Positions 1-6,675 of a stretch of 7,104 bases of DNA are shown here, piece after piece (within the stretch, counting starts at the first letter, position 1; each line of letters starts with the position of its first letter). The stretch spans positions 17,965 through 25,068 of the forward strand of contig PNBP01000112.1 of the NCBI GenBank assembly GCA_003136075.1, read 5' to 3'. The stretch is from Methanoregula sp. GTDB taxonomy: Archaea; Halobacteriota; Methanomicrobia; Methanomicrobiales; Methanospirillaceae. The position numbers and the translations under genes are program-made. The notes beneath the pieces were generated by a model that saw only the letters and a list, made by a program, of their open reading frames with translations, searched no databases and was not told the DNA's origin.

Positions 1-1
1 C

Positions 2-1231
2 GTCCAGGTTTTTGAGGGAACACGGGGAATCGACACGGACGCAACCACGGTCCGGTTCATGGGAGAGCCGGCCCGGATCAATGTCTCGCTCGATATGCTG
101 GGTCGTGTTTTCACCGGTGTCGGGAAGGCTCGGGACGGCCGCCCGGAGATCATCCCAGAGGCAGTGCTGGACATCGCCGGTACCCCAATCAATCCTTCGG
201 CCCGCGACAAGCCGGCCGACTTTATCCAGACGGGCATGTCTGCCATCGATGGGCTCAATACACTGGTACGGGGCCAGAAGCTGCCGATTTTTTCGGGAGC
301 CGGCCTTCCGGCGAGCAAGCTTGCAGCCCAGATCGCCAGGCAGGCAAAGGTGCTTGGCGAGGGAGAGCAGTTCGCTGTTGTCTTCGTAGCGATGGGAATC
401 ACGAACAAGGAAGCCTCGTTTTTCATGCGGGATTTCGAGCAGACAGGGGCGCTTGACCGCGTGGTCTTCTTCATGAACCTTGCCGACGACCCTACGGTGG
501 AACGGCTCTCTGCCCCAAGGTGTGGCCTTGCAGTGGCCGAATTCCTCGCCTTCACGCACAACCTGCACGTACTTGTCATCCTGACGGACATGATCAACTA
601 CTGCGAGGCGCTCCGCGAGATCTCGACTGCCCGCGAGGAGGTCCCGGGCCGACGGGGCTATCCCGGTTACATGTACACTGATCTCTCGTCCATCTACGAA
701 CGGGCGGGAAGGCTCAAGGGAAGGAAGGGATCTATCACCCAAATCCCTATCCTGACCATGCCCGATGACGACATCACCCACCCGGTCCCCGACCTGACGG
801 GGTACATCACTGAAGGGCAAATTGTCCTCTCCCGGGATCTCTTCCGCCGTGGAGCCGGCCCGCCGGTGGATGCACTCCCCTGTCTCTCCCGGCTCATGAA
901 TCTCGGGATCGGTCCGGGCAAGACCCGGGAAGACCACCGGGGCGTGCCTGACCAGCTCTATGCCTCCTATGCGTATGGCCGCGACCTCCGCCGGCTCGTT
1001 GCAATCGTCGGGGAAGAAGCCCTGACCGAACTGGACAAGAAGTACCTTAAGTTTGCCGATATGTTTGAGAAGCAGTTCATCACGCAGGGAAATGAAGACC
1101 GCCCGATTGAGACCACGCTTGCTATCGCGTGGGATCTCTTTGCGATCCTGCCCGAGGATGAGCTGAAGCGGATAAAACGGGAGCACATCGCGAAATACCA
1201 TCCCGCCAACGCGAAGCCTGCGGGAGAATAA
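2..1231 (+). CDS. atpB: A-type ATP synthase subunit B (5'-partial)
   Basis: Non-catalytic nucleotide-binding subunit of the A1 head; it alternates with catalytic subunit A in the A3B3 hexamer. The reading frame is open from base 2, so the ATG at base 59 is internal and the gene begins upstream. The 409 visible residues compare with about 460 in the family, so roughly 50 N-terminal residues (most of the beta-barrel) are missing. Counting from base 2: the [17 protein letters not shown] block at 21-37; the degenerate P-loop region [13 protein letters not shown] at 98-110, which lacks the GxxxxGKT of subunit A and marks this as [21 protein letters not shown] at 211-230; and [20 protein letters not shown] at 254-273. 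All are family signatures. The TAA stop is two bases before atpD, so the two genes are surely co-transcribed. An intact housekeeping gene; identification is very secure. Confidence 0.97.
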   Translation, partial: VQVFEGTRGIDTDATTVRFMGEPARINVSLDMLGRVFTGVGKARDGRPEIIPEAVLDIAGTPINPSARDKPADFIQTGMSAIDGLNTLVRGQKLPIFSGAGLPASKLAAQIARQAKVLGEGEQFAVVFVAMGITNKEASFFMRDFEQTGALDRVVFFMNLADDPTVERLSAPRCGLAVAEFLAFTHNLHVLVILTDMINYCEALREISTAREEVPGRRGYPGYMYTDLSSIYERAGRLKGRKGSITQIPILTMPDDDITHPVPDLTGYITEGQIVLSRDLFRRGAGPPVDALPCLSRLMNLGIGPGKTREDHRGVPDQLYASYAYGRDLRRLVAIVGEEALTELDKKYLKFADMFEKQFITQGNEDRPIETTLAIAWDLFAILPEDELKRIKREHIAKYHPANAKPAGE

Positions 1232-1233
1232 CT

Positions 1234-1899
1234 ATGGAGCAGGTCAAGCCCACCCGGATGGAGCTGATGAAGAAGAAGGCCCAGATCCGCCTCGCCGAAC
1301 AGGGCCGCGACCTGCTGCGGCAGAAGATGGATGCTCTGATCCAAGAGTTCTTCAAGATCCTCTCCGCGGTCTCTGATTCGCGGGATGAGCTTGAGATAAT
1401 CTCGCAATCATCCGACCTCGCCCTTCTCATCGCTCAGGCTACTGATGATCCCGTCTCCCTGAAGTCAGCCGGGTTTGCTACCCGCCGCTCGATTACCGTG
1501 GACATTACCGGGAAGAACATCATGGGTGTCCCTGTTCCCGTAATTGAGAAAAAACGGGTATCCAAGACCATGCTTGAGCGGGGCTATGGGGTCATTGCCA
1601 CGAGCGCCCGCATCGATGAGACCGCCGAGCGATTCGAAGCGGAGCTCGACCTGCTAATCAGGCTTGCCGAGACCGAGACCGCGATGCGCCGGCTTGGGGC
1701 CGAGATCCAAATGAACCGGCGGCGGGTGAATGCACTCGAGCAGATTCTGATTCCCGAGCTGAAAAGCCAGGCGAAGTATATCAAGAATGCCATCGAAGAG
1801 CGGGAGCGGGAGGATTTGTTTCGACTCAAGAAGGTCAAGAGTATCCTTGAGCGGAAAAAGAAGAAGGCGAAGGAAAAGAAGCTGCGTGGGGGGAAGTGA
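1234..1899 (+). CDS. atpD: A-type ATP synthase subunit D (central stalk)
   Basis: Central rotor-stalk subunit that transmits rotation between the membrane ring and the A3B3 head. The 221 residues fit the usual 200-230. The N-terminus (VKPTRMELMKKKAQIRLAEQ at 4-23) is the family hallmark, opening a long helix. A middle region with VDITGKNIMGVPVP is followed by a second long helix (about 125-205) containing NRRRVNALEQILIPEL. Together they form the antiparallel coiled coil that sits inside the hexamer. The C-terminus is very lysine-rich (ERKKKKAKEKK), common in this family. The ATG start is supported by a GGGAG Shine-Dalgarno at 1222-1226, seven bases upstream and inside the end of atpB. This is the last gene of its operon: non-coding AT-rich sequence with T-tracts follows, then the converging atpI. 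Confidence 0.97.
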   Translation: MEQVKPTRMELMKKKAQIRLAEQGRDLLRQKMDALIQEFFKILSAVSDSRDELEIISQSSDLALLIAQATDDPVSLKSAGFATRRSITVDITGKNIMGVPVPVIEKKRVSKTMLERGYGVIATSARIDETAERFEAELDLLIRLAETETAMRRLGAEIQMNRRRVNALEQILIPELKSQAKYIKNAIEEREREDLFRLKKVKSILERKKKKAKEKKLRGGK

Positions 1900-1902
1900 A
1901 CG

Positions 1903-1934
1903 TTTTTTCCAACTACTAACGCCCTCTATTTTTT
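1903..1934 (+). terminator. Oligo-T terminator tracts after atpD
   Basis: Two runs of six T lie just past the atpD stop, at 1903-1908 and 1929-1934. Archaeal RNA polymerase commonly terminates at oligo-U without needing a hairpin, so these are good candidates for the 3' end of the ATPase operon. This is inferred from composition and position only. Confidence 0.55.
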
Positions 1935-1943
1935 GTCAAATTA

Positions 1944-1988
1944 ATGGGATTTCCGATGACAAAATTTCCAATATCCCATGATCTTTTT
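1944..1988 (+). terminator. Inverted repeat plus T5 in convergent spacer
   Basis: ATGGGAT (1944-1950) is perfectly complementary to ATCCCAT (1973-1979), with a 22-base spacer, and is followed by TTTTT at 1984-1988. It could be a back-up terminator or mRNA 3' end for the atpD transcript. The stem is only 7 bp with a long loop, so it may be chance. Confidence 0.35.
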
Positions 1989-2002
1989 ACCAGACGTGGA
2001 TT

Positions 2003-2056
2003 TTACCTTTCCAATCCAATCTCACCGCTAAAAAGGTAAGCATTACGTAATAAAAA
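2003..2056 (-). terminator. Putative terminator region after atpI
   Basis: Downstream of the atpI stop, reading on the minus strand, there are two T5 runs (A5 on the plus strand at 2052-2056 and 2030-2034). There is also a perfect 8-bp inverted repeat, TTACCTTT (2003-2010) with AAAGGTAA (2032-2039), spacer 21. This is a plausible oligo-U termination zone for the minus-strand unit, facing the terminator of atpD. Exact ends cannot be read from sequence. Confidence 0.4.
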
Positions 2057-2068
2057 TCCGGGCATCAA

Positions 2069-4006
2069 CTACTCTTTTTGCATCTCCCCGGTAGCAACCG
2101 GACGGGCAAACGGTTGGTACACCCTGCCCCCGCCCTCGTAGAACTTTGAAAAGAATTCAACGAGATGGAGACGGACGGAATGGATGGAGGGGCTGAACAT
2201 GGCAAGCGCGAGATTGAGGACATGGAGCAGAACAGCAATGATAATACCAATTATGGCTATCTCAAAGGCCCCACTCAGCTTGTTCGCGACCATGGCGAGA
2301 ATCACGGACGCCATACCGATCGCCATCAGGCGGGCGTATGAAAGGATATTCCCTACGGTACTCATTACTTCGATCGTGCCAAACACTCCTGCCCCGTACA
2401 GGACAAGAGGAAGGCCCGCGACTATGAGGGCTGCCGCTAGGTAAACCGCCCCTCCGGGCACTGAACCGGCCAGCATCACCAGCAGGACAATAATGCCGGT
2501 AATTACGAGAAGCATGCCCGAACGTTCCGCGAGGTGCCTGCGGCTCTTTAAGATGATGGCATTGCGGATTCCGATAGTGAGTCCTAAAAAGACATGGACA
2601 ACGCCGATCGAAACGGCAAGGATCAGCATCGGGATGATAGCCTCGGCCCTGTTCCACGTGATGCCGAGGAGCTGCATGGGTTGGATCCACCCCATCTGCT
2701 CCCCGAGGTCCCCGAAGAATTCCCCGAAGATGAACCCGAAAATGATTGCCGGGACAGAGGAAATAATGAGCATCCCGGCAAGGTTCCGCGCAAAAGCGAT
2801 AGTCTGGTAGCGGTGCCGGACAATAAGCCCGATGGTGAGGATGAGGAGCCCGTACCCGATGTCACCGACCATGATCCCAAAAAAGATCGGGAAGAAGACC
2901 GCAAGGATTGGTGAGGGGTCGATCTCACGGTATTTCGGCAGTGAGACGAGGCCCATAACCACTTCAAAGGGCTTCACCCATGCCGGGTTGTCATAGAACA
3001 CCGGTGCATTATTCATATCCCCTTCGGTAACCCGCAGCACGTTTACGACGACTTTGTTGCCAAAGATCTCCTGTAAGGCCGCCTGGGTTCGGAGAAGGGA
3101 TTTCTTGGGGATCCAACCGGAGATCACAAACGTGTATTCCGAGAGTCCGAAGTTGCGGTACGCCCCGAACTCATCGTGGAGGTTCTCAAGCTGCTTTTTT
3201 AGGACAACGAGTTCCTGGTACCAGGTCACGGAAAGGGATGCAAGCCGTTCATCGATGGCAGAAATCTCGTTCTGTGCCTGGATCTTCTGCTCCTCGATCA
3301 TGGCATACATCTCGAAAAAAGGTCTACCGGCATACTCCCGGGGGATCTGGACCTCATTCACGTTCACTGAGTAGATGAATGCATGCACTTCTTCAGAATG
3401 TTTCTTGTTGAAGACCATCAGAGTTGCAAGGGTGTCGGCGTCCACTGTGGTCGAAGTCATCTCGAACTGGTTTCTTGTGATTATCTCCAGTTCCTTTCGT
3501 ATAAGTTCGAGAACCTCGCCATGCTCTTTCTGGATGAGGAGGATGGTGACTTCAAATCCTTCCAGTGATGGCAGTTCCTTCTCGACCGGCTGGATGATCG
3601 CGAGCACTTTTGCGTACCTGTCAAGGGTTGTCACCGAGAGGGCAAGGTCCCGCTTTTTTGATGAGAGTTCCCGTGTCGTTGTTTCCAGTTCCTCAATTAT
3701 CCTGCGGGCCCTACCAATAATCTGGTCTTGACTTTTTTTTTCAAGACCCGCACGAATCTGCTCCTGGTGCACCGGATTATCTGCAATGACAGGCAGGGTT
3801 CCAAAGATTGCCGTGATCTTTGAGAGGACATCGGTAATCTCATTCGCAGTACCGAGCTCAACTGGTATAAGCGGGATCTCGTCCGGGTTAATAGTCTCGT
3901 TTGCGTTTTCGAGGTGAATGGTTCCCGAGGAGTACAACAGGTCGACTACACGGTTCAGTTCATCCTTCGGGCCGATAACCTGAATTCGTTTCATTTTCTG
4001 GAGCAT
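2069..4006 (-). CDS. atpI: A-type ATP synthase subunit I (subunit a, ion channel)
   Basis: Membrane stator subunit (V-ATPase a/116-kDa family) that forms the ion half-channels against the c-ring. At 645 residues it is within the archaeal range. Residues 1 to about 335 form the cytoplasmic arm with long helices (about 85-125 and 235-285 look coiled-coil). From about 365 onward there are roughly seven to eight membrane segments. The essential channel arginine is visible in ILSYARLMAIGMAS (R559), and a second conserved arginine in the terminal helix HSVRLHLVEFFSKFYEGGG (R612), as in V-ATPase a subunits. The PIFFGIMVGDIGYG motif at 373-386 is also typical. The start ATG has GGGAG seven bases upstream; the later Met-5 lacks such a site. 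It follows atpH by 26 bases and is the last gene of its unit. It runs convergent to atpB-atpD, so the ring subunit gene atpK is not downstream of it as in the classic operon. Confidence 0.97.
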   Translation of the reverse strand: MLQKMKRIQVIGPKDELNRVVDLLYSSGTIHLENANETINPDEIPLIPVELGTANEITDVLSKITAIFGTLPVIADNPVHQEQIRAGLEKKSQDQIIGRARRIIEELETTTRELSSKKRDLALSVTTLDRYAKVLAIIQPVEKELPSLEGFEVTILLIQKEHGEVLELIRKELEIITRNQFEMTSTTVDADTLATLMVFNKKHSEEVHAFIYSVNVNEVQIPREYAGRPFFEMYAMIEEQKIQAQNEISAIDERLASLSVTWYQELVVLKKQLENLHDEFGAYRNFGLSEYTFVISGWIPKKSLLRTQAALQEIFGNKVVVNVLRVTEGDMNNAPVFYDNPAWVKPFEVVMGLVSLPKYREIDPSPILAVFFPIFFGIMVGDIGYGLLILTIGLIVRHRYQTIAFARNLAGMLIISSVPAIIFGFIFGEFFGDLGEQMGWIQPMQLLGITWNRAEAIIPMLILAVSIGVVHVFLGLTIGIRNAIILKSRRHLAERSGMLLVITGIIVLLVMLAGSVPGGAVYLAAALIVAGLPLVLYGAGVFGTIEVMSTVGNILSYARLMAIGMASVILAMVANKLSGAFEIAIIGIIIAVLLHVLNLALAMFSPSIHSVRLHLVEFFSKFYEGGGRVYQPFARPVATGEMQKE

Positions 4007-4032
4007 GACAACTCTCCCGGGATGAACCAGCG

Positions 4033-4353
4033 TTATTCCATGTTCACGGAGCTGGTGATGGTTGTTATGGCGCGGGGCAGGTTTTTCTCCCCCCTCATTG
4101 CTGCATTCTCCCTTGCCGCTGCTGCCTCGCGTTTCAGCGTATCGATCTCCACCTCGATCTTTCCTTTCTCCTGCCAGTAGAGCTGTTCAGATTCGGTCTT
4201 TCCCGTACTGTCAGCAGTGCACAATAGACTCTCCGCATCATTTTCAGCAGCAACAATCGCTGCATCGGTCTCTATTTTTACGGCCTCGATCTTTCCTGCA
4301 TATTCCAGTTCTTTTTCCCGAATCTGCTGTAATAATGTTTTTTCCTGCTCCAT
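4033..4353 (-). CDS. atpH: A-type ATP synthase subunit H (peripheral stalk)
   Basis: Small coiled-coil subunit that pairs with subunit E to form the peripheral stalk holding the A1 head against rotation. The 106 residues match the family's typical length of about 105. The protein is almost entirely charged helix: residues 1-45 (KTLLQQIREKELEYAGKIEA and onward) and about 55-88 (KGKIEVEIDTLKREAAAARE) have heptad-like spacing with alanine- and glutamate-rich faces, and there is no membrane segment. The sequence is weakly conserved across archaea, so the call rests on length, coiled-coil character and position just upstream of atpI, where atpH sits in other methanogens. The ATG start has a strong GGGAG site seven bases upstream, which overlaps the stop codon of the preceding small gene, consistent with coupled translation. 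Confidence 0.88.
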   Translation of the reverse strand: MEQEKTLLQQIREKELEYAGKIEAVKIETDAAIVAAENDAESLLCTADSTGKTESEQLYWQEKGKIEVEIDTLKREAAAARENAAMRGEKNLPRAITTITSSVNME

Positions 4354-4364
4354 TCTTCTGCTCC

Positions 4365-4559
4365 CTATAACCCATGCCTGCGTTTCAGAACGGATGTGAC
4401 ACCATAATCCGTGGTCTTGGGTTCCTCTGTCTTAGTGTCACCGGTATCCTTCGTGATCAGGCTCCGGGCCCTGAGGGCAGCCTCTTCGAGCCGTTCCCTG
4501 CACCTGTTAACGGCAGTTGTCTGCAATGACCGGATACACCCGGTGATATCTCCCTTCAT
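4365..4559 (-). CDS. Small hypothetical protein ahead of atpH
   Basis: A 64-codon gene I do not recognise. It is the first gene of the minus-strand unit; its TAG stop sits inside the Shine-Dalgarno of atpH, 11 bases before the atpH ATG, which argues for real translation and coupling. The ATG at 4559 is preferred because GGTGAGG lies three to five bases upstream. A GTG at 4568 would add three residues, but it falls within that ribosome site. Visible content: an amphipathic, arginine-rich helix from about 9 to 35 (SLQTTAVNRCRERLEEAALR), two cysteines (8 and 20), then a polar, threonine/lysine/glutamate-rich, probably disordered tail ending in KRRHGL. No membrane segment or signal peptide. Position suggests an accessory or assembly role for the A-ATPase, but that is inference only. 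Confidence 0.7.
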   Translation of the reverse strand: MKGDITGCIRSLQTTAVNRCRERLEEAALRARSLITKDTGDTKTEEPKTTDYGVTSVLKRRHGL

Positions 4560-4607
4560 GATCCTCACCGTGACATTATTGGTTATTTGGTCTATACCAG
4601 TGGTTGA

Positions 4608-4624
4608 ACATATATACTTTCTTA
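4608..4624 (-). promoter_or_regulatory. Archaeal BRE/TATA promoter of the atpH-atpI unit
   Basis: Read on the minus strand the sequence is TAAGAAAGTATATATGT: a purine/A-rich BRE-like AGAAAG followed by a TATATAT core. Its centre is about 54 bases upstream of the preferred ATG at 4559, predicting a start of transcription near 4588 and a leader of about 30 bases that contains the GGTGAGG ribosome site. The core is nearly symmetric, so some plus-strand activity toward the transporter gene is possible, but the BRE-like side favours the minus strand. Confidence 0.65.
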
Positions 4625-4711
4625 CTACTGGAGAGGAGGCAAATCCAGAGAAGAACCCATTAATCTTATGAATGCATATCCTTGGTAACGGACCGGCACC
4701 CCGTGATTGCC

Positions 4712-4719
4712 GGATGTGA
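4712..4719 (+). promoter_or_regulatory. Ribosome binding site fixing the transporter start
   Basis: GGATGTGA resembles the archaeal anti-SD complement (AGGAGGTGA) with a single interior mismatch. It sits about five bases before the ATG at 4725. The in-frame upstream alternatives TTG 4707 and GTG 4716 either lie before or overlap it and have no comparable site, so ATG 4725 is chosen. Confidence 0.5.
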
Positions 4720-4724
4720 ACCTC

Positions 4725-5849
4725 ATGGATCTCTGGGTCAATCTCGGGCTTCTGCTCATTTTTTGTACGGTGCTCATCCTGCCGTTCACGATTAAAAAGA
4801 TCGAATATAACCTTGAAGTTTTTCTCTTTGCCTGCGGTGTTGCAGCGCTGACAATTTCCGGCTTGGCCTCGGTATCAGGACAGACGTTTGGGTGGACGCC
4901 GACAGTTATTATTGAAGCACTGACAAGCCCGTTAAATGTCGGAAACATCGCAGGTGTACCTGTCGGGATCGTGCAAGTCGTCCTGCTGGTAGGGCTTCTA
5001 ATCTATTTTTTCCATCACCAGCTGGAAAAGGGGATCAACAACCTCACTACAAGAGTCCCTCTGGTGGTTATTGTCCCGATGCTTATCATTGTCCTTGGTC
5101 TTGTGTCAAGCATTATATCTGCGATTCTTGCCGCAATCATCCTTGTCGAGATCATCAATGCGCTCCCGATTGTCCGTCAGGCAAAAATCGAGATTACCAT
5201 TATTGCCTGTTTTGCGATTGGCCTTGGTGCAGGGCTCACCCCCTTAGGAGAGCCGCTCTCCACCATCGTCATTGAAAAGCTGAGCGGCGCACCCTATCAT
5301 GCGGATTTCTGGTTCCTTTTTTCGAAACTGGGGATCTATATCATTCCCACAATTTTTCTTCTTGGGATTCTGGGTCTGGTGCTTTTTTTGCACCGGCATA
5401 CGGGAGATAACAACCTTGAGTGTAGTATCGAGCGTGAGGAGATCCGGGAGGTGCTGATCCGGGCGGGAAAGGTTTACCTGTTCATCATGGCGCTGGTATT
5501 CCTCGGGGAGGGGTTCAAGCCGCTCATTCTTGAATATATCATCCATATCCCGGCAGAAGCCCTGTACTGGGCGAACATGGTGTCAGCGGTGCTTGACAAT
5601 GCAACGCTTGCCGCAGCAGAGATTAGTCCGGCGCTCTCCCTTGAACAGATGACCGGTGCACTGGTTGCCCTTCTCATTTCAGGAGGAATGCTCATTCCCG
5701 GAAACATCCCCAACATTATCGCTGCCGGAAAACTTGGGATCTCAATGCGTGAATGGGCAAAAGCCGGTATCCCGCTGGGACTCGCGCTGATGGTAATATT
5801 TTTTGGTATTCTCTTTATACCGGTCTGGCTTGGTGCCGGAGTACTGTAA
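4725..5849 (+). CDS. DUF1646-family predicted cation transporter
   Basis: Polytopic membrane protein of 374 residues with about ten to eleven hydrophobic segments. It matches by eye the DUF1646 / COG4756 predicted cation transporter family, part of the ion-transporter (NhaD/ArsB-like) superfamily. Telling features are two polar re-entrant-type motifs: GLGAGLTPLGEPLST at 166-180 in the first half, and SAVLDNATLAAAE at 287-299 with PGNIPNIIAAGKLGIS at 325-340 in the second. D291, N292 and the GN/PN pairs are likely ion-coordinating. A charged cytoplasmic loop at about 223-247 separates the halves. The N-terminus begins with a membrane helix, with no cleavable signal evident. It is transcribed alone, divergent from atpH-atpI. 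The substrate is not established; Na+ or H+ coupling is inferred from the superfamily. It could also carry an anion or dicarboxylate, as other members of the superfamily do. Confidence 0.85.
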   Translation: MDLWVNLGLLLIFCTVLILPFTIKKIEYNLEVFLFACGVAALTISGLASVSGQTFGWTPTVIIEALTSPLNVGNIAGVPVGIVQVVLLVGLLIYFFHHQLEKGINNLTTRVPLVVIVPMLIIVLGLVSSIISAILAAIILVEIINALPIVRQAKIEITIIACFAIGLGAGLTPLGEPLSTIVIEKLSGAPYHADFWFLFSKLGIYIIPTIFLLGILGLVLFLHRHTGDNNLECSIEREEIREVLIRAGKVYLFIMALVFLGEGFKPLILEYIIHIPAEALYWANMVSAVLDNATLAAAEISPALSLEQMTGALVALLISGGMLIPGNIPNIIAAGKLGISMREWAKAGIPLGLALMVIFFGILFIPVWLGAGVL

Positions 5850-5865
5850 TAACGTCTCTTCGGGA

Positions 5866-5913
5866 TGGTTCAAAAGGTCCAGGTGTTCCAGTATCGGAAC
5901 CAACCATTATTTT
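5866..5913 (+). terminator. Possible terminator after the transporter gene
   Basis: Past the stop at 5849, TGGTTC (5866-5871) is complementary to GAACCA (5897-5902). An alternative compact hairpin, GTTCC-AGTATC-GGAAC (5885-5900), lies inside it, and T4 follows at 5910-5913. Folding alternatives and the short U-tract make this only a candidate 3' end. Confidence 0.4.
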
Positions 5914-5982
5914 ACCAGAATCAGTATTCGTGCAAAAAATCCGTGAAATAGCCTGATCGAATGGAACGATTCAAAGGGATCC

Positions 5983-5996
5983 TGAAATAAAAATAC
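5983..5996 (+). promoter_or_regulatory. TATA-like element of the HEAT-repeat gene
   Basis: TGAAATAAAAATAC is A/T-rich with a BRE-like TGAAA start. Its centre near 5990 predicts transcription from about 6015-6020, which would place the ATG at 5998 upstream of the transcript and leave the ATG at 6049 as the usable start. Confidence 0.45.
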
Positions 5997-6048
5997 CATG
6001 GAGCACAGGGAACTCTGCTGGTTTCGCACTGGACTGGAAGGAATAGGC

Positions 6049-6582
6049 ATGAATGGAACAAAAAATACTGCCAAAAAGACCATCGATGAGTATATTTCGG
6101 ATTTAATCAATCCATCACTTGACATTCGCCATAATGCGATTCGTGTGTTGGCTGAGTGTGGAGATAGCGCAGTTGAACCGCTGATCCGTGCACTTGCGAC
6201 TGCACCTGATAATGACTCCCGGTGGTATGCCGCTATCTCCCTGTCAAAAGTTGGTGTTCCTGCAATCCAGCCATTACTTTCTGCAATGTCGGAACACACG
6301 GACAGGGAGTTCCGCCGGTATGCCGCTGCGGCACTCGGTGAGATGGGGGGGCCGGCAATAGAATCTCTTATCGACGCAATGGCAACTGATGATCGTGACC
6401 TGCGGGGCATTCTTTCAAAAGCGCTCTGCCGGATCGGAAAACCCGCTGTTGCACCTCTCACCCGCCGGCTCTCGGATGCAAACGAGATTATCAGTTCCTG
6501 CGCCACGCTTACGCTCTGGCAGATGGGTGAGACCGGTCTTCCTGCGATGATTGAATCGTTCCGGCAGAAAAAGGACCAGTAA
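6049..6582 (+). CDS. HEAT/PBS-lyase-repeat protein
   Basis: A 177-residue all-helical repeat protein. Five copies of a unit with the signature G-x-x-A-(V/I)-x-P/S-L-(I/L)-x-A-(L/M) recur at a strict period of 30-31 residues, starting at 38 (GDSAVEPLIRAL), 69 (GVPAIQPLLSAM), 100 (GGPAIESLIDAM), 130 (GKPAVAPLTRRL) and 160 (GETGLPAMIESF, degenerate). Each follows a helix containing an R/A-rich stretch such as RRYAAAALGEMG. Such repeats form a curved solenoid used for protein-protein contacts; the PBS-lyase name reflects the repeat, not enzyme activity. No signal peptide or membrane segment, so cytoplasmic. I start at ATG 6049 because GGAAGGA (6036-6042) lies six bases upstream. An ATG at 5998 would add 17 residues unlike the repeats and has no ribosome site. 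Its partner is unknown. It stands alone, about 93 bases before polC. Confidence 0.85.
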   Translation: MNGTKNTAKKTIDEYISDLINPSLDIRHNAIRVLAECGDSAVEPLIRALATAPDNDSRWYAAISLSKVGVPAIQPLLSAMSEHTDREFRRYAAAALGEMGGPAIESLIDAMATDDRDLRGILSKALCRIGKPAVAPLTRRLSDANEIISSCATLTLWQMGETGLPAMIESFRQKKDQ

Positions 6583-6589
6583 TCCATCA

Positions 6590-6595
6590 TTTTTT
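6590..6595 (+). terminator. Oligo-T tract after the HEAT gene
   Basis: Six consecutive T seven bases after the TAA stop, with no evident hairpin; a typical archaeal oligo-U termination site. It would separate this transcript from polC. Confidence 0.45.
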
Positions 6596-6637
6596 CACAT
6601 AAATGGAATGGTCCAATTAAAAATGAATGAGACCAAA

Positions 6638-6652
6638 CCGAACAGATAAATC
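6638..6652 (+). promoter_or_regulatory. TATA-like promoter of polC, leaderless spacing
   Basis: CCGAACAGATAAATC contains a BRE-like CCGAACA and a TATA-like GATAAATC core. The core centre lies about 28 bases before the polC ATG at 6676, the distance at which archaeal RNA polymerase starts transcription. No Shine-Dalgarno precedes the ATG (the bases are CATCGTACCGGT). Together these suggest transcription starts at or next to the start codon. Confidence 0.5.
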
Positions 6653-6675
6653 TCCCGGCCGACCATCGTACCGGT

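Noticed and set aside
59..61. ATG as start of atpB
   Set aside because: The frame stays open to base 2 and the upstream residues fit subunit B, so this Met is internal to a truncated gene.
967..1430. Overlapping minus-strand frames across the atpB-atpD junction
   Set aside because: They lie antisense to two strongly recognisable ATPase genes and encode nothing recognisable.
2262..2967. Frames on both strands inside atpI (including a plus-strand Asp/Glu/Pro-rich frame at 2594-2914)
   Set aside because: They overlap the well-defined membrane region of AtpI, show biased composition, and lack ribosome sites or family motifs.
4411..4671. Plus-strand 86-codon frame opposite the small gene and its promoter
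   Set aside because: The minus-strand frame has a ribosome site, promoter and tight coupling to atpH; the plus-strand frame has none of these and runs through the TATA element.
5869..5981. Loose direct repeat TTCAAAAGGTCC (5869-5880) and TTCAAAGGGATCC (5969-5981)
   Set aside because: Imperfect, only two copies, different spacing within the match, and no sign of an attachment site or element between them.
5998..6048. Upstream ATG extension of the HEAT gene
   Set aside because: No ribosome site, it probably lies upstream of the transcription start, and the added residues do not match the repeat architecture.
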